From positions 620,001-684,000 of the forward strand of contig NZ_JAIUJS010000001.1 of the NCBI RefSeq assembly GCF_020166345.1: DNA of 64,000 nucleotides, in the 5' to 3' direction. The DNA is from Winogradskyella vincentii (GTDB taxonomy: Bacteria; Bacteroidota; Bacteroidia; Flavobacteriales; Flavobacteriaceae). The notes beneath the pieces are model-generated. The model was given only the letters and a program-made list of their open reading frames with translations, was not told the origin of the DNA and ran no database searches. Of this stretch, positions 17,397-25,451 are shown in pieces; the stretch's first letter is position 1; every line of letters begins with the position of its first letter. The position numbers and the translations under genes were made by a program.

Positions 17397-19103
17397 TTAA
17401 CCTAAAATTGACGGTAAGAAATAACTGAATACCAATATTAAAACAAAAAAGGAAAGTAAAATGACACTTTCTTTCTGCATAAATTCCTTAGCATTAAACC
17501 TATATTGTAACTCCATTTGTTTAGCTGGCACTTTACTGGTTAACTTACTTACTATAACTGCAATTATTACTGCAATTACAAAACCGGTTAGATTGTACCA
17601 TATCCAGAATAAATCTGGAACATTTGAAACACCAATATCTGCTAAAGCCTGGTGAATTGAAGTATTTCCTGAATAGAAATTTCCTTGATTAAAAAGATAT
17701 ACCAATTCTGGTAAGTATTTGAATACTAAATTAACCACAACAGAGGTAATAATGGCTACGTTCATGCCAATATGGTTTACCTTTTTGAAGAAAATTGCTA
17801 AAATAAACGCTGCCAATATTGGTCCAAAAAAGAGCGAGGAAATGGCATTAATCATTTCAATAACCGTACTCTGGCTATTGCCAAATAAATAGGCTGCTAA
17901 AATGCACACAGATCCCCAAAAAACAACTAAGCCTTTAGAAATAATCATATATTTCTTACCGCTTAATTTTTTTTCGCCACTATTAAAAAAATCTTCAATC
18001 GTAACCGCACTCAACGAGTTTATAGTTGAACTCAAAGATGACATTGCTGCAGACATAACACCAACCATAAGGATACCTATTAATCCATTAGGTAAATAAT
18101 TGGTAATAAAAACAGGAATCATCAAATCTGGTTTAATCCCAGACTTTGCAAATTCTCCAGGATAATGAATACGTGTAGTCTCTTTTATGCTTTCATAAAA
18201 CTCTGGAATATTACTAACCAAATAACCGATTATTAAACCCATGATACAGTAAACCAATACTACAGGAAAACGCAAAAGTCCGTTTGCCATTAGAAGTTTT
18301 TTTATTGTCCCTTCATCTCTCGCTGATAGTAGCCTTTGAGCCTGTGTTTGATCTGTTCCGTAATAGGATAAATACAAAAAGAGTCCACCTAAAAGCATTG
18401 GCCAGAAACCGTATTCATCGCCACTAAAAAATCCAAAATTATCCAAGTCAATAACCTGTAGTCTTTCAGTGTCAAAGCCTGTAAATGTTCCTGTATCTTT
18501 TAATAATGAATAACCAACAATTAGACAAATTACTAATCCTGCAAAAAGAATAATCATTTGTATAGCATCTCCCCAAACTACAGCTTTCATACCACCTTGA
18601 TAGGAATACACAAGAGTAACAACACTAATTATTATTAATGTATAATGAAAACTTATGCCAACGACTGCCTGAATAATTAATGCCATAGTAAACACCATAA
18701 CACCTGTACCCAATGCCCTACTTATTTGAAAAACAACACTTATTAATTTTCTTGTTGATTTGGAAAACCGCTGTTCTAAATATTCATAAATGCTAACAAT
18801 GCCAGATTTATATAAAGGTGGAATAATAAAAAACATAATCCCAATCATTGCCAGAGGTACAGCGAACTCAAAGGTGAGCCATTTCATGCCACCATTAGCC
18901 TTTAAACCAACAAAAGCAGGTGCCGAAATAAAACTTATAGCAGACAACTGTGTTGCCATGGTTGATAAGCTCAACGGAAACCAACCCAAACTTTTACCAC
19001 CTAAGAAATAGTCTTTGGAATCTTTATTATCCTTAAAGAAATAGCCCATGGCAATAAAACCTATGAGATAAATAGCAATTACGGTATAGTCTAACCAATT
19101 CAT
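17397..19103 (-). CDS. Sodium:solute symporter (SSS family)
   Basis: A 568-residue inner-membrane symporter of the SSS/SGLT fold with about 13-14 helices. It opens with LDYTVIAIYLIGFIAMGYFF and has the family segments GGKSLGWFPLSLSTMATQLSAISFI and GGMKAVVWGDAIQ, plus the SSLSSTINSLSAV sodium-site helix. It should import a sugar-like or organic-acid solute with sodium. The gaps to its neighbours are 6 and 4 nt, so it is in one operon with the glycosidase and the glycerate kinase. The substrate is inferred from these neighbours to be a glycosylglycerate or related glycoside. Confidence 0.9.
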   Translation of the reverse strand: MNWLDYTVIAIYLIGFIAMGYFFKDNKDSKDYFLGGKSLGWFPLSLSTMATQLSAISFISAPAFVGLKANGGMKWLTFEFAVPLAMIGIMFFIIPPLYKSGIVSIYEYLEQRFSKSTRKLISVVFQISRALGTGVMVFTMALIIQAVVGISFHYTLIIISVVTLVYSYQGGMKAVVWGDAIQMIILFAGLVICLIVGYSLLKDTGTFTGFDTERLQVIDLDNFGFFSGDEYGFWPMLLGGLFLYLSYYGTDQTQAQRLLSARDEGTIKKLLMANGLLRFPVVLVYCIMGLIIGYLVSNIPEFYESIKETTRIHYPGEFAKSGIKPDLMIPVFITNYLPNGLIGILMVGVMSAAMSSLSSTINSLSAVTIEDFFNSGEKKLSGKKYMIISKGLVVFWGSVCILAAYLFGNSQSTVIEMINAISSLFFGPILAAFILAIFFKKVNHIGMNVAIITSVVVNLVFKYLPELVYLFNQGNFYSGNTSIHQALADIGVSNVPDLFWIWYNLTGFVIAVIIAVIVSKLTSKVPAKQMELQYRFNAKEFMQKESVILLSFFVLILVFSYFLPSILG

Positions 19104-19109
19104 AATAAT

Positions 19110-20423
19110 TTATTTTTCGTTTAATAAGTCTAATGTTAAGGCGGCACTCCACGAAAAATTCTTACCTCCATAAGCAGCGTTTTCAAACTGATCCTTTCGT
19201 GCATCAAAATATTCGTAAAAACCATGCTTCTCAATATAGTTGATGGTTTCTTGTTTTAATCGTTCAGCCAATTCATAGTACTTATATCTTTTTAGCCCTT
19301 TATAAATCAACCAATTTAGGTTTATCCAAACTGGTCCTCTCCAATACTTTTTAGGATTGAATTGCTCACTCTTTGGATCAAAAGAGGCACAAAGAAATAA
19401 ATCTTCACTTCCAAAATTTTTCAACAACCTATGTGCTAATTTATTCGCTCTACCTGTATTGGGTATACCAGCAAAAAGAGGTGTAAATGACGAAGATGTA
19501 GTAAATGCAATCTGCTTTTGATTTCTTAAATCATAATACACATATGAGCCTAATTCTTCATTAAATAATTTTGCCTCAAAACTATCCTTAGCTTTATTTT
19601 GCCAGGACTTTAATACCTCAACCTTATCCTCATTGCCTCCGAGAATATGATATAATTCAATCAAGGCCTCATTAGACTTTGTTAGTATGGCGTTAAATAG
19701 TGGATCCTGAACTAAAAATGGTGATAAATCAGCGATTTTTGCATCATCATAATTATGTGCTTTTGCTATTTCTAATAAATGTAAATAGCAGTCGTATTCT
19801 CTATTAGTAGGCCTTTGAGAAGCATCAACATGAGTAGTATCTTTTCTTTCATATTTGTATTTAGGAGGATCCATTGTCTTCCAAATTTCATCCCAAATAG
19901 GAGAATTATCAGTGCCAGATTCCCAGTTGTGATAGATATATACTAGGCCTTCATCATGTGGATCTCTATACTTATAAAAATGCTCATGATTCTTAAATAT
20001 CTTATCGATATTTCGTCTTATGAATTCTAACACATCCTGCTTATCTCTGGCTATATCATAGATTTCTTTTAAAACAAATCCCAATACTGGTGGTTGTGTA
20101 ATTCCTGTGGTCTTTATAGTTTTTGGTGAAGAAGGATGTAAATCTGATCTGTGGTAATCTGGTCCAGGGAAATAGGTATCACTTTCATTATGAAAAATTA
20201 TATGTGGAATAAATCCATTTTCCCACTGGCCACTTAATAGTGATTCAACTTCTCGCTTAGCCTTCTCAATATCGTAATGTGCATAACCAATAGCTATAAA
20301 TCCAGAGTCCCAGTGCCACTGGAATGGATATAATCCTTCGCACGGAATTGTAAATCCTTTTTCTTCATTAAAATTAGAATTAAGCACCTTTTTAGCGCCT
20401 TCAATTAGGTTGGTTTTATCCAT
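19110..20423 (-). CDS. GH63-like glycosidase, probable mannosyl/glucosylglycerate hydrolase
   Basis: A 437-residue cytoplasmic (alpha/alpha)6 glycoside hydrolase without a signal peptide. The N-terminal LYPFQWHWDSGF, the segment HNWESGTDNSPIWDE with a likely general-acid Asp (D172), and the C-terminal GFYEYFD with a likely general-base Glu (E404) fit the GH63 branch that includes bacterial mannosylglycerate and glucosylglycerate hydrolases (about 420-450 residues). The trehalase-type GH37 and GH15 families share the fold, so the substrate is inferred. A glycerate kinase two genes downstream supports glycerate as the aglycone. It is the first gene of the operon and is divergent from uppP. Confidence 0.72.
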   Translation of the reverse strand: MDKTNLIEGAKKVLNSNFNEEKGFTIPCEGLYPFQWHWDSGFIAIGYAHYDIEKAKREVESLLSGQWENGFIPHIIFHNESDTYFPGPDYHRSDLHPSSPKTIKTTGITQPPVLGFVLKEIYDIARDKQDVLEFIRRNIDKIFKNHEHFYKYRDPHDEGLVYIYHNWESGTDNSPIWDEIWKTMDPPKYKYERKDTTHVDASQRPTNREYDCYLHLLEIAKAHNYDDAKIADLSPFLVQDPLFNAILTKSNEALIELYHILGGNEDKVEVLKSWQNKAKDSFEAKLFNEELGSYVYYDLRNQKQIAFTTSSSFTPLFAGIPNTGRANKLAHRLLKNFGSEDLFLCASFDPKSEQFNPKKYWRGPVWINLNWLIYKGLKRYKYYELAERLKQETINYIEKHGFYEYFDARKDQFENAAYGGKNFSWSAALTLDLLNEK

Positions 20424-20517
20424 GAAAGAAAATTTGGATCCTGGTTGTTGGTTATATTAGTTAGTTCCTATAAAATTAAAATAAAAATTAGGATTAACGA
20501 TTTTAGGATCATTTGCT

Positions 20518-20546
20518 TTGAATCTTGTTTCTAATTGATACTTTTG
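20518..20546 (+). promoter_or_regulatory. Promoter of uppP, possibly giving a leaderless mRNA
   Basis: TTG (20518-20520), 18 nt, TACTTTTG (20539-20546): both elements are exact. The box ends only 4 nt before the uppP ATG, so transcription should begin at or very near the start codon. Confidence 0.75.
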
Positions 20547-20550
20547 CTCC

Positions 20551-21345
20551 ATGGAAGTAATTGATGCAATTATTTTAGGAATAATCCAAGGACTTACAGA
20601 GTTTCTACCTGTTTCCTCTAGTGGTCATTTAGAATTAGGAAAAGCTATATTGGGTGATAATTCATTACCAAAAGAGAGTTTACTTTTTACCGTTGTACTT
20701 CATTTTGCGACAGCTTTAAGTACCATCGTTGTTTTTAGAAAAGACATTCTCGAAATCATTAAAGGAATTTTAAAATTTGAATGGAACGAGGATATGAAGT
20801 TCATTTCTAAAATTGCTATTTCTATGATTCCTGCCACTATTATAGGTGTATTTTTTGAAGAAGAATTAGAACTATTATTTGGTGGTCAAATAGCACTTGT
20901 AGGTTTTATGTTAATTATTACGGCCTTACTTCTATATTTAGCAGATAGAGCAAAAAATACAAACAAAAGCGTATCCTTCTCAAATGCTTTTGTAATTGGT
21001 ATATCACAGGCCATAGCAATATTACCTGGCATTTCGAGATCTGGAGCAACAATTTCTACATCGGTATTATTGGGTAATGACAAAACAAAAGCAGCACGTT
21101 TTTCTTTTTTAATGGTAGTACCTTTAATTTTTGGGAAAATTGCAAAAGATATTCTGAGTGGTGAACTAACTTATGAAAGTTCAAACTTTTTACCACTGAG
21201 TATTGGATTTGTTGCGGCCTTTATCGCAGGATTATTTGCTTGTACATGGATGATTGCCTTAGTGAAGAAAAGCAAGCTAACCTATTTTTCTATCTATTGC
21301 GCTATTGTTGGCCTAATAGCTATAATTTGGGCGGTGAGCCAATAA
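20551..21345 (+). CDS. uppP: Undecaprenyl-diphosphate phosphatase
   Basis: Removes a phosphate from undecaprenyl diphosphate to recycle the carrier lipid for peptidoglycan and other polymers. The 264-residue membrane protein carries both family motifs: GLTEFLPVSSSGHLEL near residue 13 and LPGISRSGATISTSVLLG near residue 153. About eight hydrophobic segments are visible. It continues the ftsX-DUF3098 run after the opposed three-gene insertion and is followed 15 nt later by truB, so the two are probably co-transcribed from the promoter at 20518. Confidence 0.96.
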   Translation: MEVIDAIILGIIQGLTEFLPVSSSGHLELGKAILGDNSLPKESLLFTVVLHFATALSTIVVFRKDILEIIKGILKFEWNEDMKFISKIAISMIPATIIGVFFEEELELLFGGQIALVGFMLIITALLLYLADRAKNTNKSVSFSNAFVIGISQAIAILPGISRSGATISTSVLLGNDKTKAARFSFLMVVPLIFGKIAKDILSGELTYESSNFLPLSIGFVAAFIAGLFACTWMIALVKKSKLTYFSIYCAIVGLIAIIWAVSQ

Positions 21346-21360
21346 AACTAATTTCATTTA

Positions 21361-22059
21361 ATGTTTACTGCAGAAGATTTTAAGAATGGACAGGTGTTGT
21401 TAATAGACAAGCCTCTTGAATGGACTTCTTTTCAAGCAGTGAATAAATTAAGGTGGGCAATTAGAAAGGCATTCAGCATAAAAAAGATTAAAGTTGGTCA
21501 TGCTGGTACTTTAGATCCTTTAGCAACAGGTTTATTAGTTATTTGCACAGGTAAAATGACCAAGCAAATAAACATCTTTCAAGGTCAAGAGAAAGAATAT
21601 ACAGGCACATTCACTATTGGAAGTACTACACCTTCTTTTGATTTAGAAACCGAAATTGACAAAACCTATCCTACTGACCATATTACAGAAGAACTTATTC
21701 ATTCTACAACCAAAAAATTCTTAGGAAATATCGACCAATTCCCTCCAGTTTTTTCTGCTATTAAAAAGGATGGTAAACGATTATATGAATTTGCAAGAGC
21801 TGGTGAAGATGTTGAAATTAAATCTAGACAGGTTGAAATTAAAGCATTTGAGATAACAGAAATCGATGGTTTAAAATTACATTTCAGAGTAGTCTGTAGC
21901 AAAGGAACTTACATACGATCCTTAGCAAATGACTTTGGAAAAGCCATAGATTCTGGCGCACATTTATCTGAACTTAGGCGAACTCGCATTGGTGATTTTA
22001 AAGTTGAAAATGCTCTTACAATTGATGAATTTATTAATGAATTGCCTCTTCATCAATAA
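21361..22059 (+). CDS. truB: tRNA pseudouridine(55) synthase
   Basis: Makes pseudouridine 55 in the T-loop of tRNAs. The 232-residue protein has the catalytic Asp in GHAGTLDPLATGLL (D52), the VSAIKK-type segment as PPVFSAIKKDGKRLYEFARAG, and VVCSKGTYIRSLANDFG. It is shorter than the E. coli enzyme because the C-terminal PUA-like extension is absent, as in many Bacteroidetes. It is probably in one transcript with uppP. The call is firm. Confidence 0.96.
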   Translation: MFTAEDFKNGQVLLIDKPLEWTSFQAVNKLRWAIRKAFSIKKIKVGHAGTLDPLATGLLVICTGKMTKQINIFQGQEKEYTGTFTIGSTTPSFDLETEIDKTYPTDHITEELIHSTTKKFLGNIDQFPPVFSAIKKDGKRLYEFARAGEDVEIKSRQVEIKAFEITEIDGLKLHFRVVCSKGTYIRSLANDFGKAIDSGAHLSELRRTRIGDFKVENALTIDEFINELPLHQ

Positions 22060-22131
22060 GTGCGCAAATACTATTCAAGAACCAACTAGCCTTAAATTTC
22101 GTATATTCAATTACAGTTGTATATAGTCATT

Positions 22132-22866
22132 ATGAATTTAATCGATAAACATAAAGCTGCAATTATCACATTCCTGTTATCAGGAATTGTGGTTCTAAGT
22201 TTGTTTACAATTCAATTAAAGCAAAAAGGTTCTCTAATATCAGAAAGCTTTTATAAAATAGAACCTGAAACAGAAGAGGAAAAATTAATTGAGGAATTTG
22301 AGAAATTGAAAGGACCTTCAACCAATAAGGCTTTTAATGAAGATCAAGAATTCAAGGAGATGATGCGCAACTTCAAAACCTTAGCATCAAACGATTTTCA
22401 GCGAACCACCAAGGAACTTGACAATACTGATAATACCAAAGACTTAATTGAAGAAAGAAACATAAATAAGTCTATAAATGACAATAATGCTTATGCATTA
22501 AATAATGCAGAAACCGATTCTTATAAAGCATTACAGGAAAAACTGAACAAACGCCTCAAAAACCAAAAAATAGCTGATGAGCATGCCAATAGAAGAAGCA
22601 CATTGACTTATTCGCTAAAGGGTCGTACTTTGGGTTATTATCAAATACCGAGATACCTTTGTGAAAGAGGTGGAAAAATTGTTGTTTCCATCAGAGTGGA
22701 TGAAAAGGGTAATGTGTTTGATGCTTATATAAACGGATCTTCAAATTCAAAAAACCAATGCTTAATTGATCATGCCATTGACTATGCCAAGTCCGTACAA
22801 TTTGACGCTTCAGATCGTACAGATCAACTTGGTACAATAACATTTTTATTTAAAGGAAAAAACTAG
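22132..22866 (+). CDS. Membrane-anchored protein with TonB-like C-terminal domain
   Basis: 244 residues: a short cytoplasmic start, one membrane helix (about 9-29), a charged periplasmic linker rich in Glu, Lys and Asn, and a C-terminal domain (about 165-244) with GGKIVVSIRVDEKGNVFDAYI, which resembles the TonB C-terminal fold. The linker lacks the proline-rich stretch of classical TonB. The ATG at 22132 was chosen over a TTG start 15 nt earlier. It may be an energy-transducing or envelope-spanning protein; ExbB/ExbD are not adjacent. Family confidence is moderate. Confidence 0.72.
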   Translation: MNLIDKHKAAIITFLLSGIVVLSLFTIQLKQKGSLISESFYKIEPETEEEKLIEEFEKLKGPSTNKAFNEDQEFKEMMRNFKTLASNDFQRTTKELDNTDNTKDLIEERNINKSINDNNAYALNNAETDSYKALQEKLNKRLKNQKIADEHANRRSTLTYSLKGRTLGYYQIPRYLCERGGKIVVSIRVDEKGNVFDAYINGSSNSKNQCLIDHAIDYAKSVQFDASDRTDQLGTITFLFKGKN

Positions 22867-22867
22867 T

Positions 22868-23485
22868 TTAACCTAAAAGTTTAACCAAATCTTGTATTGT
22901 AGATTGACCTTTATCCTTATTATACCAACGTTGTAAATCTTCTTTAAATTCTGGTGTTAATTTACCATGTTTTGCCTTATAATCATTCACCATATCAGTT
23001 GCAACAGTAGGTCGTGGCCCAAACGTATTGACAACTTCATTCGAAGATTTGTCTATCATTATTAACTTAGGTATGGCGCGTCCTCCATTGGTCAAAAATT
23101 CATTCATTAATGCATCATTCCCATCACGCAACACAATTCTATAGTCAATATTATCATTTAATTCTGCAACTTTATGAATTACAGGCATAATATGGGCTGC
23201 ATCTCCACACCAACTCTCGGTAATAACCAACCAAGTAACCTTTTTATTATAAGACTCAATTGCTGTCTTTGTTTCTTCCGAAAGTTTTACGGTTTTATCC
23301 CAACGCTTCATTCGTCTATCGTTAAGCATTGTATAATTAGCTAATGCTTCCGTTTTCTCGTTGCCAGTTGTTGAATTTTCTGCAACAAGGTTTACAACCA
23401 AATCTCTGTATTCGTTGTAGCTAATACTATTATTTAAGCTATCTTTAATTATATCGTTTATCATTAATTTATCTAGTACGTCCAT
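22868..23485 (-). CDS. Thioredoxin-fold protein with a single active-site Cys
   Basis: A 205-residue cytoplasmic protein of the thioredoxin superfamily. The usual WCxxC appears as ESWCGDAAHIMPV near residue 90, so only the first Cys remains, and the cis-Pro loop AIPKLIMID follows. The N-terminal 75 residues are helical. Related proteins in this phylum are annotated as thioredoxin family; with one Cys a monothiol or non-redox role is likely. A TAATTTTA box (23490-23497, minus) ends 4 nt before the ATG. No partner is visible in the neighbours. Confidence 0.8.
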   Translation of the reverse strand: MDVLDKLMINDIIKDSLNNSISYNEYRDLVVNLVAENSTTGNEKTEALANYTMLNDRRMKRWDKTVKLSEETKTAIESYNKKVTWLVITESWCGDAAHIMPVIHKVAELNDNIDYRIVLRDGNDALMNEFLTNGGRAIPKLIMIDKSSNEVVNTFGPRPTVATDMVNDYKAKHGKLTPEFKEDLQRWYNKDKGQSTIQDLVKLLG

Positions 23486-23564
23486 AGTGTAAAATTACGG
23501 TTATGTTGCGATTTATTTTGCAACAGTTGTTACATTAGTAGTAAAGAATTTAAAAACTTACAAA

Positions 23565-24128
23565 ATGGAAAAACACAGATGCGGATGGTGTGTAGGCGAC
23601 CCATTATATGAAAGATATCATGATGATGAATGGGGTGTTCCTTTATATGATGACAATAAGTTGTTTGAGTTTTTGATATTAGAAACTTTTCAAGCTGGCT
23701 TAAGTTGGATAACTGTTTTAAGGAAACGTGAAAATTTTAGGAAAGCTTTTGACAATTTTGATTATAAAAAAATAGCAAATTACAAGCAATCAAAGATTGA
23801 TGCATTACTTCAAGATGCAGGTATTATACGAAATAAATTAAAAGTGAAAGCAACTGTCACAAATGCCCAAGCCTTTATAAATATCCAGAATGAATTTGGT
23901 TCATTTTCAGACTATATTTGGGGTTTTGTTAATAGAAAGCCAATTAAAAACAACCTTAAGAATCATAAAAATGCACCAGCAAACACTGCTCTGAGTGATA
24001 TGATAAGTAAGGATTTGAAAAAACGTGGTTTTAAGTTCGTTGGGACAACTGTAGTATACGCTCATATGCAAGCCACAGGAATGGTAAACGACCATGAAAT
24101 GTCTTGTTTTAGATACAGCGAAGTCTGA
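23565..24128 (+). CDS. tag: DNA-3-methyladenine glycosylase I
   Basis: Excises 3-methyladenine from alkylated DNA. The 187-residue length is that of Tag. It opens with HRCGWCVGDPLYERYHDDEWGVP (here the zinc Cys and His ligands near residues 5 and 18), with WITVLRKRENFRKAF, and ends with the second ligand pair in NDHEMSCFRY. The catalytic and base-binding Trp/Glu positions are retained (FQAGLSWITVL, GTTVVYAHMQATG). It stands alone between a thioredoxin-like gene and aat. The call is firm. Confidence 0.95.
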   Translation: MEKHRCGWCVGDPLYERYHDDEWGVPLYDDNKLFEFLILETFQAGLSWITVLRKRENFRKAFDNFDYKKIANYKQSKIDALLQDAGIIRNKLKVKATVTNAQAFINIQNEFGSFSDYIWGFVNRKPIKNNLKNHKNAPANTALSDMISKDLKKRGFKFVGTTVVYAHMQATGMVNDHEMSCFRYSEV

Positions 24129-24132
24129 TAAA

Positions 24133-24759
24133 CTACTTTAAATATTTTAAAAATTCGGTTCTAGAAATATGCTTAGCACCTAAACTTTCGAGATGTTTAG
24201 TGTGTAATTGACAATCTATCAATTGGTACTCATTGCTTTGAACCAAGGCTATAAATGCTACTTTACTTGCATTACTAACTTTAGCAAACATACTTTCACC
24301 ACAAAAGACTTTATTATTTAAATCTATACCATATAGACCTCCTACCAATTGCATATTTTCCCACACCTCAATAGACTTTGCATATCCTAATTCATGAAGT
24401 TTAATAAATGCACCAATCATTTCCTCAGTAATCCATGTTCCTTCTTGACCTTCTCGCTTGGCTTGAGCACAATTATTGATTACTTCAGTAAATGCTTTAT
24501 TATAAGTTACCTTAAATTGCTTTTTACGTAGAACTTGTTTCATACTCTTTGAAACCTTTAAATCTTCAGGATATAATACAAATCTGGGATCTGGTGACCA
24601 CCAAAGAATTGGATCATCAGCATCATACCAAGGAAAAATACCGTGAGCATATGCATGAAGGAGTCGCTCTGAAGAAAGATCACCACCAACAGCAAGTAAG
24701 CCTTCCACAGAAGCCTCGCTTACATCAGGAAATTCAATTTTTTGGTTTAAAAAGTACAT
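24133..24759 (-). CDS. aat: Leucyl/phenylalanyl-tRNA--protein transferase
   Basis: Adds Leu or Phe from tRNA to proteins with N-terminal Lys or Arg, marking them for ClpAP (the bacterial N-end rule). The 208-residue protein has GLLAVGGDLSSERLLHAYAHGIFPW near residue 20, then DPILWWSPDPRFVL and GLYGIDLNNKVFCGESMF, all family signatures. It is convergent with tag, 4 nt apart. Upstream lies the stretch with the putative small RNA on the opposite strand. The call is firm. Confidence 0.96.
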   Translation of the reverse strand: MYFLNQKIEFPDVSEASVEGLLAVGGDLSSERLLHAYAHGIFPWYDADDPILWWSPDPRFVLYPEDLKVSKSMKQVLRKKQFKVTYNKAFTEVINNCAQAKREGQEGTWITEEMIGAFIKLHELGYAKSIEVWENMQLVGGLYGIDLNNKVFCGESMFAKVSNASKVAFIALVQSNEYQLIDCQLHTKHLESLGAKHISRTEFLKYLK

Positions 24760-24870
24760 TTTACTTGCTATAATACGGTTTTTTCATTGTTTTTGTTGTT
24801 AAATAGGGCGTTTGACTTTGATAGTAACTTAATTTTATTGATATTTGACTTGACCTTTATTTATAAATTT

Positions 24871-24899
24871 TTGTTCATCATTGCTTTTTTTTAAGTTTG
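24871..24899 (+). promoter_or_regulatory. Promoter of a putative small RNA
   Basis: TTG (24871-24873), 18 nt, TAAGTTTG (24892-24899): an exact match to the Bacteroidetes consensus with no coding gene downstream before the terminator at 24933-24961. Confidence 0.65.
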
Positions 24900-24905
24900 T
24901 TTGTA

Positions 24906-24962
24906 AAGGTCAAAACCTAAAACCACAACATTAAGTCCTGACTAACCATCAGGACTTTTTTA
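24906..24962 (+). ncRNA. Putative small RNA of about 56 nt
   Basis: Between aat and the DUF3127 gene, which face other ways, a consensus promoter is followed within 60 nt by a perfect intrinsic terminator: AAGTCCTGA (24933-24941), loop CTAACCA, TCAGGACTT (24949-24957) and a T-run. A small stem AGGT/ACCT lies at 24907-24918. The interval contains no ATG frame of useful length. No plus-strand gene reads into the terminator (tag ends at 24128). This looks like an independent short transcript; it may belong to a known flavobacterial RNA motif, which I cannot test here. The 5' end is estimated from the -7 box. Confidence 0.55.
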
Positions 24963-24976
24963 TTTTAAAAATAAAA

Positions 24977-25004
24977 AAGACTTGTTTACAAAAAACAAGT
25001 CTTC
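24977..25004 (-). terminator. Terminator of the DUF3127 gene
   Basis: AAGACTTGTTT ... AAACAAGTCTT hairpin with a T-run on the minus strand, 25-50 nt past the DUF3127 stop. Confidence 0.8.
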
Positions 25005-25028
25005 ATTATTTATTACCTAGTATTTTTA

Positions 25029-25406
25029 CTAAAACGGTAAATCGTCGTGGTCTTCTTCATTTAAGTCTGTTACAGGCTCAAAAGCATCCGTTGGAGGAAC
25101 AGGTGGCATATCTGCATTACCCGCTTCTTGTTGTAACGCCTCAATTCTCCATCCTTGTATAGAATTAAAATATTTAGTTTCTCCTTGTGGATTTACCCAT
25201 TCTCTACCTCTTAAATTAATGCTGATCTTAACCTGTTGCCCTATTTGAAAATTATTTAATAATTCCGACTTATCCTGAACAAACTCTACCATAATATGTT
25301 GTGGGTATTGCTCTTCTGTAGTTACGACAACCTCACGTTTTCTAAACCCATTACTACCAAAAGTCTGTGTCTCTCCAATCACCTTAATTCTTCCTTGTAC
25401 TTCCAT
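25029..25406 (-). CDS. DUF3127 protein with SSB-like acidic tail
   Basis: 125 residues, cytoplasmic. The body (1-100: MEVQGRIKVIGETQTFG, HIMVEFVQDK, GREWVNPQGETKYFNSIQGW) is beta-rich and consistent with an OB fold; it matches DUF3127, a Bacteroidetes family. A Pro-rich linker follows, and the last residues are EEDHDDLPF. The ssb product encoded at 56245-56688 ends DEDDDLPF. The acidic DDLPF/DDIPF tip is how SSB recruits repair and replication proteins. I infer a nucleic-acid-binding role, possibly as an SSB-like scaffold. No experimental function is known to me. Confidence 0.82.
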   Translation of the reverse strand: MEVQGRIKVIGETQTFGSNGFRKREVVVTTEEQYPQHIMVEFVQDKSELLNNFQIGQQVKISINLRGREWVNPQGETKYFNSIQGWRIEALQQEAGNADMPPVPPTDAFEPVTDLNEEDHDDLPF

Positions 25407-25451
25407 TTTTTACTTAATCTATGTTATTTTAATATTGATTTTTAATTGAGT

